A DNA stretch of 39,346 nt from a virus. The stretch is taken from positions 1 to 39,346 of IMG/VR virus record IMGVR_UViG_3300042866_000344. One strand, given 5' to 3'. Position numbers and translations under genes: made by a program. Of this stretch, positions 38,358 through 39,346 are shown one piece after another (the stretch's first letter is position 1; each line of letters starts with the position of its first letter). The notes beneath the pieces are model-generated. The model did no database searches. It saw only the letters and a program-made list of their open reading frames with translations, and had not been told where the DNA came from.

Positions 38358-38676
38358 AGATGCTAATGAAGAGCTCAACGAGATGGCTAAGATGCCAGAG
38401 CCAAAGGCCGCCGAGCTGCTGGGCCGCGCTGCGGCGCACATGCACGAACGATCGGCAACCTATGACGATCTGGACGGCGAGAGGTCAATGAGCAAGATCG
38501 TGACGGCCTTCAACGCCATCACAGGCCGCGACCTGACCGAGAGCGAGGGTTGGATGTTCATGCAGCAAGTCAAGCTGGTGCGCCTGTTCACGCGCAGCGA
38601 GTATCATGCCGACAGCGCCGAGGATAATATCGCCTATGCCGCGTTGCTGGCCGAAGCTAAGGGAGACGGACGTTGA
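38344..38676 (+). CDS. DUF6378 protein
   Basis: 110 residues overlapping the helicase end by 14 nt; AAGGA before ATG. ERSATYDDLDGERSMSKIVTAFNAITG ... MFMQQVKLVRLFTRSEYHADSAEDNIAYAALLAE matches DUF6378, a common small phage and prophage domain resembling MazG-like nucleotide-pool proteins by helical pattern. Function unproven. TTGA overlap with the next ORF. Confidence 0.8.
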   Translation: MKAIKDANEELNEMAKMPEPKAAELLGRAAAHMHERSATYDDLDGERSMSKIVTAFNAITGRDLTESEGWMFMQQVKLVRLFTRSEYHADSAEDNIAYAALLAEAKGDGR

Positions 38677-38843
38677 CGCGGCTGAATAAGTACTTCTGCC
38701 CCCATGACGCGCCTTGGGAAATGCCGTGCGCGTTGTGTGAGGCGGAAGATATTACCTACGTACCGCGAAGCCCGAAGAGGAAACTTGCTCAGGGCGAACC
38801 GCAAGACCACCTTCCGCAAACCCATCTGGACCAAACTTCTTGA
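38673..38843 (+). CDS. Small zinc-finger ORF, antisense overlap at 3' end
   Basis: 56 residues from TTG 38673, which overlaps the DUF6378 stop (TTGA). FCPHDAPWEMPCALC (8-22) carries a C-x2-H and C-x2-C set that could hold zinc. The second half, after position 38752, overlaps the convergent late gene on the other strand and is basic and Gln-rich. The N-terminal part is likely real; the C-terminal tail may be incidental. Confidence 0.5.
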   Translation: MTRLNKYFCPHDAPWEMPCALCEAEDITYVPRSPKRKLAQGEPQDHLPQTHLDQTS

Positions 38844-39346
38844 CGGCATTGATGTACTCGGACACGCTGTCTACCCACTCTTGATCAAGCGGTTGTATGA
38901 GCGGGTTGTAGCCGAGGTCTTGGCGGATGGCTTTGGGCGCGCGCCCAAACAGGTAGCTTAATTGCCTAAACGGCTCGTACTGCTTCATCTCAGGGCGGTT
39001 ATAAAGCTGCGACCAGACAAGTTCGCGGGGAACACCTACTTCAAAGCCGCCGAGGTACGTGCCTCCGAGCTTGTGTGAATAGTTCGGGTGCTGCATCGAA
39101 ACATCTTCTGGCGCGAGTGGGCCTTTGCCGGGTTCCAAAGCTGAGATCGAAAATCCTGAAGTACCTTCTGGTGCGTACAATAGTTCTGGCGTGCTGATCC
39201 CTGCGCGATTTGCCCCAATGTCGGGGAAACCAGCGTTAAGAAACGGCGCGGAGTTCATGAGCTGCGTCACAGTGCGCCGCTGACCCATAGTTGTACGACC
39301 GATGTCGTTTAGTTGGTCGATAGCAGCGAGGGGGTTGGTCCCAAAG
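38752..39346 (-). CDS. C-terminal part of a large late protein (5' end outside window)
   Basis: Frame open at the right edge; at least 197 codons to the stop at 38752, which lies in the end of the early block. The sequence (GQRRTVTQLMNSAPFLNAGFPD; SHKLGGTYLGGFEVGVPREL; FRQLSYLFGRAPKAIRQDLG) looks like the tail of a long internal virion or tail protein. Near the end FAEGGLAVRPEQ repeats the GGLA motif of other late proteins. The ATG at 39288 is probably internal. If the genome is circular, it is the last gene of the late block. Confidence 0.75.
   Translation of the reverse strand, partial: FGTNPLAAIDQLNDIGRTTMGQRRTVTQLMNSAPFLNAGFPDIGANRAGISTPELLYAPEGTSGFSISALEPGKGPLAPEDVSMQHPNYSHKLGGTYLGGFEVGVPRELVWSQLYNRPEMKQYEPFRQLSYLFGRAPKAIRQDLGYNPLIQPLDQEWVDSVSEYINAVKKFGPDGFAEGGLAVRPEQVSSSGFAVRR

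Overview
The window is a large part of a tailed-phage genome (Caudoviricetes), GC-rich by eye, and most likely infects an alphaproteobacterium. The host guess rests on a GapR-type DUF2312 protein (34354-34611), a possible GcrA-like helix-turn-helix protein (24610-24879) and the general type of the replication proteins; it is an inference. No integrase, RNA polymerase, tRNA, CRISPR array or lysis gene is visible, and both window ends cut through late genes.

Layout. Minus strand, about 23.9 kb down to 1: one long late (virion) block. In transcription order it holds an unknown first gene, Sf6-type small terminase, large terminase, portal, three small genes including a GroES-like co-chaperonin, an acidic scaffold-like protein, two head proteins, the major capsid protein, a Rho-independent terminator, a zinc-knuckle endonuclease VII-type HNH gene, several small virion proteins, three basic/glycine-rich 'GGLA' proteins, a promoter, a tail-tube/adaptor protein, a 941-residue fibre protein, small beta-rich paralogues, two propeller-like repeat proteins flanking a GIY-YIG homing endonuclease, a 2OG-Fe(II) oxygenase pair and a truncated tail protein. 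Plus strand, 24.3-38.8 kb: early and replication genes. First come many small, tightly overlapping ORFs (zinc ribbon, HTH proteins, a membrane-anchored helix-hairpin-helix protein, coiled coils). Then follow a Cro/YdaS-like HTH, a PrimPol-PriCT-RepA-like fusion, a DUF2800 RecB/Cas4-like nuclease, a DUF2815 ssDNA-binding protein, the GapR-like protein, a family A DNA polymerase with its own structured leader, a VRR-NUC nuclease, an SNF2-type helicase, a DUF6378 protein and a small zinc-finger ORF. At the right edge a late minus-strand gene converges on and overlaps the end of the early block. This fits a circular map in which the late block runs off the left edge and re-enters from the right.

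Regulation. The divergent region 23904-24327 carries seven copies of a 7-mer (GCAGCAT or its complement), two strong hairpins and a tandem promoter/operator array. A bipartite element (TTGCAAG...CTTGCA followed about 37 bp downstream by CAAGCAA) stands in front of three plus-strand transcription units at nearly constant spacing. An inverted copy precedes the Cro-like gene, and a half-site lies in the polymerase leader. This looks like a phage-specific regulon and is the strongest undescribed signal in the window. The next best are the residue-level hypervariability of the two propeller-like tail proteins and the iteron/hairpin candidate origin.
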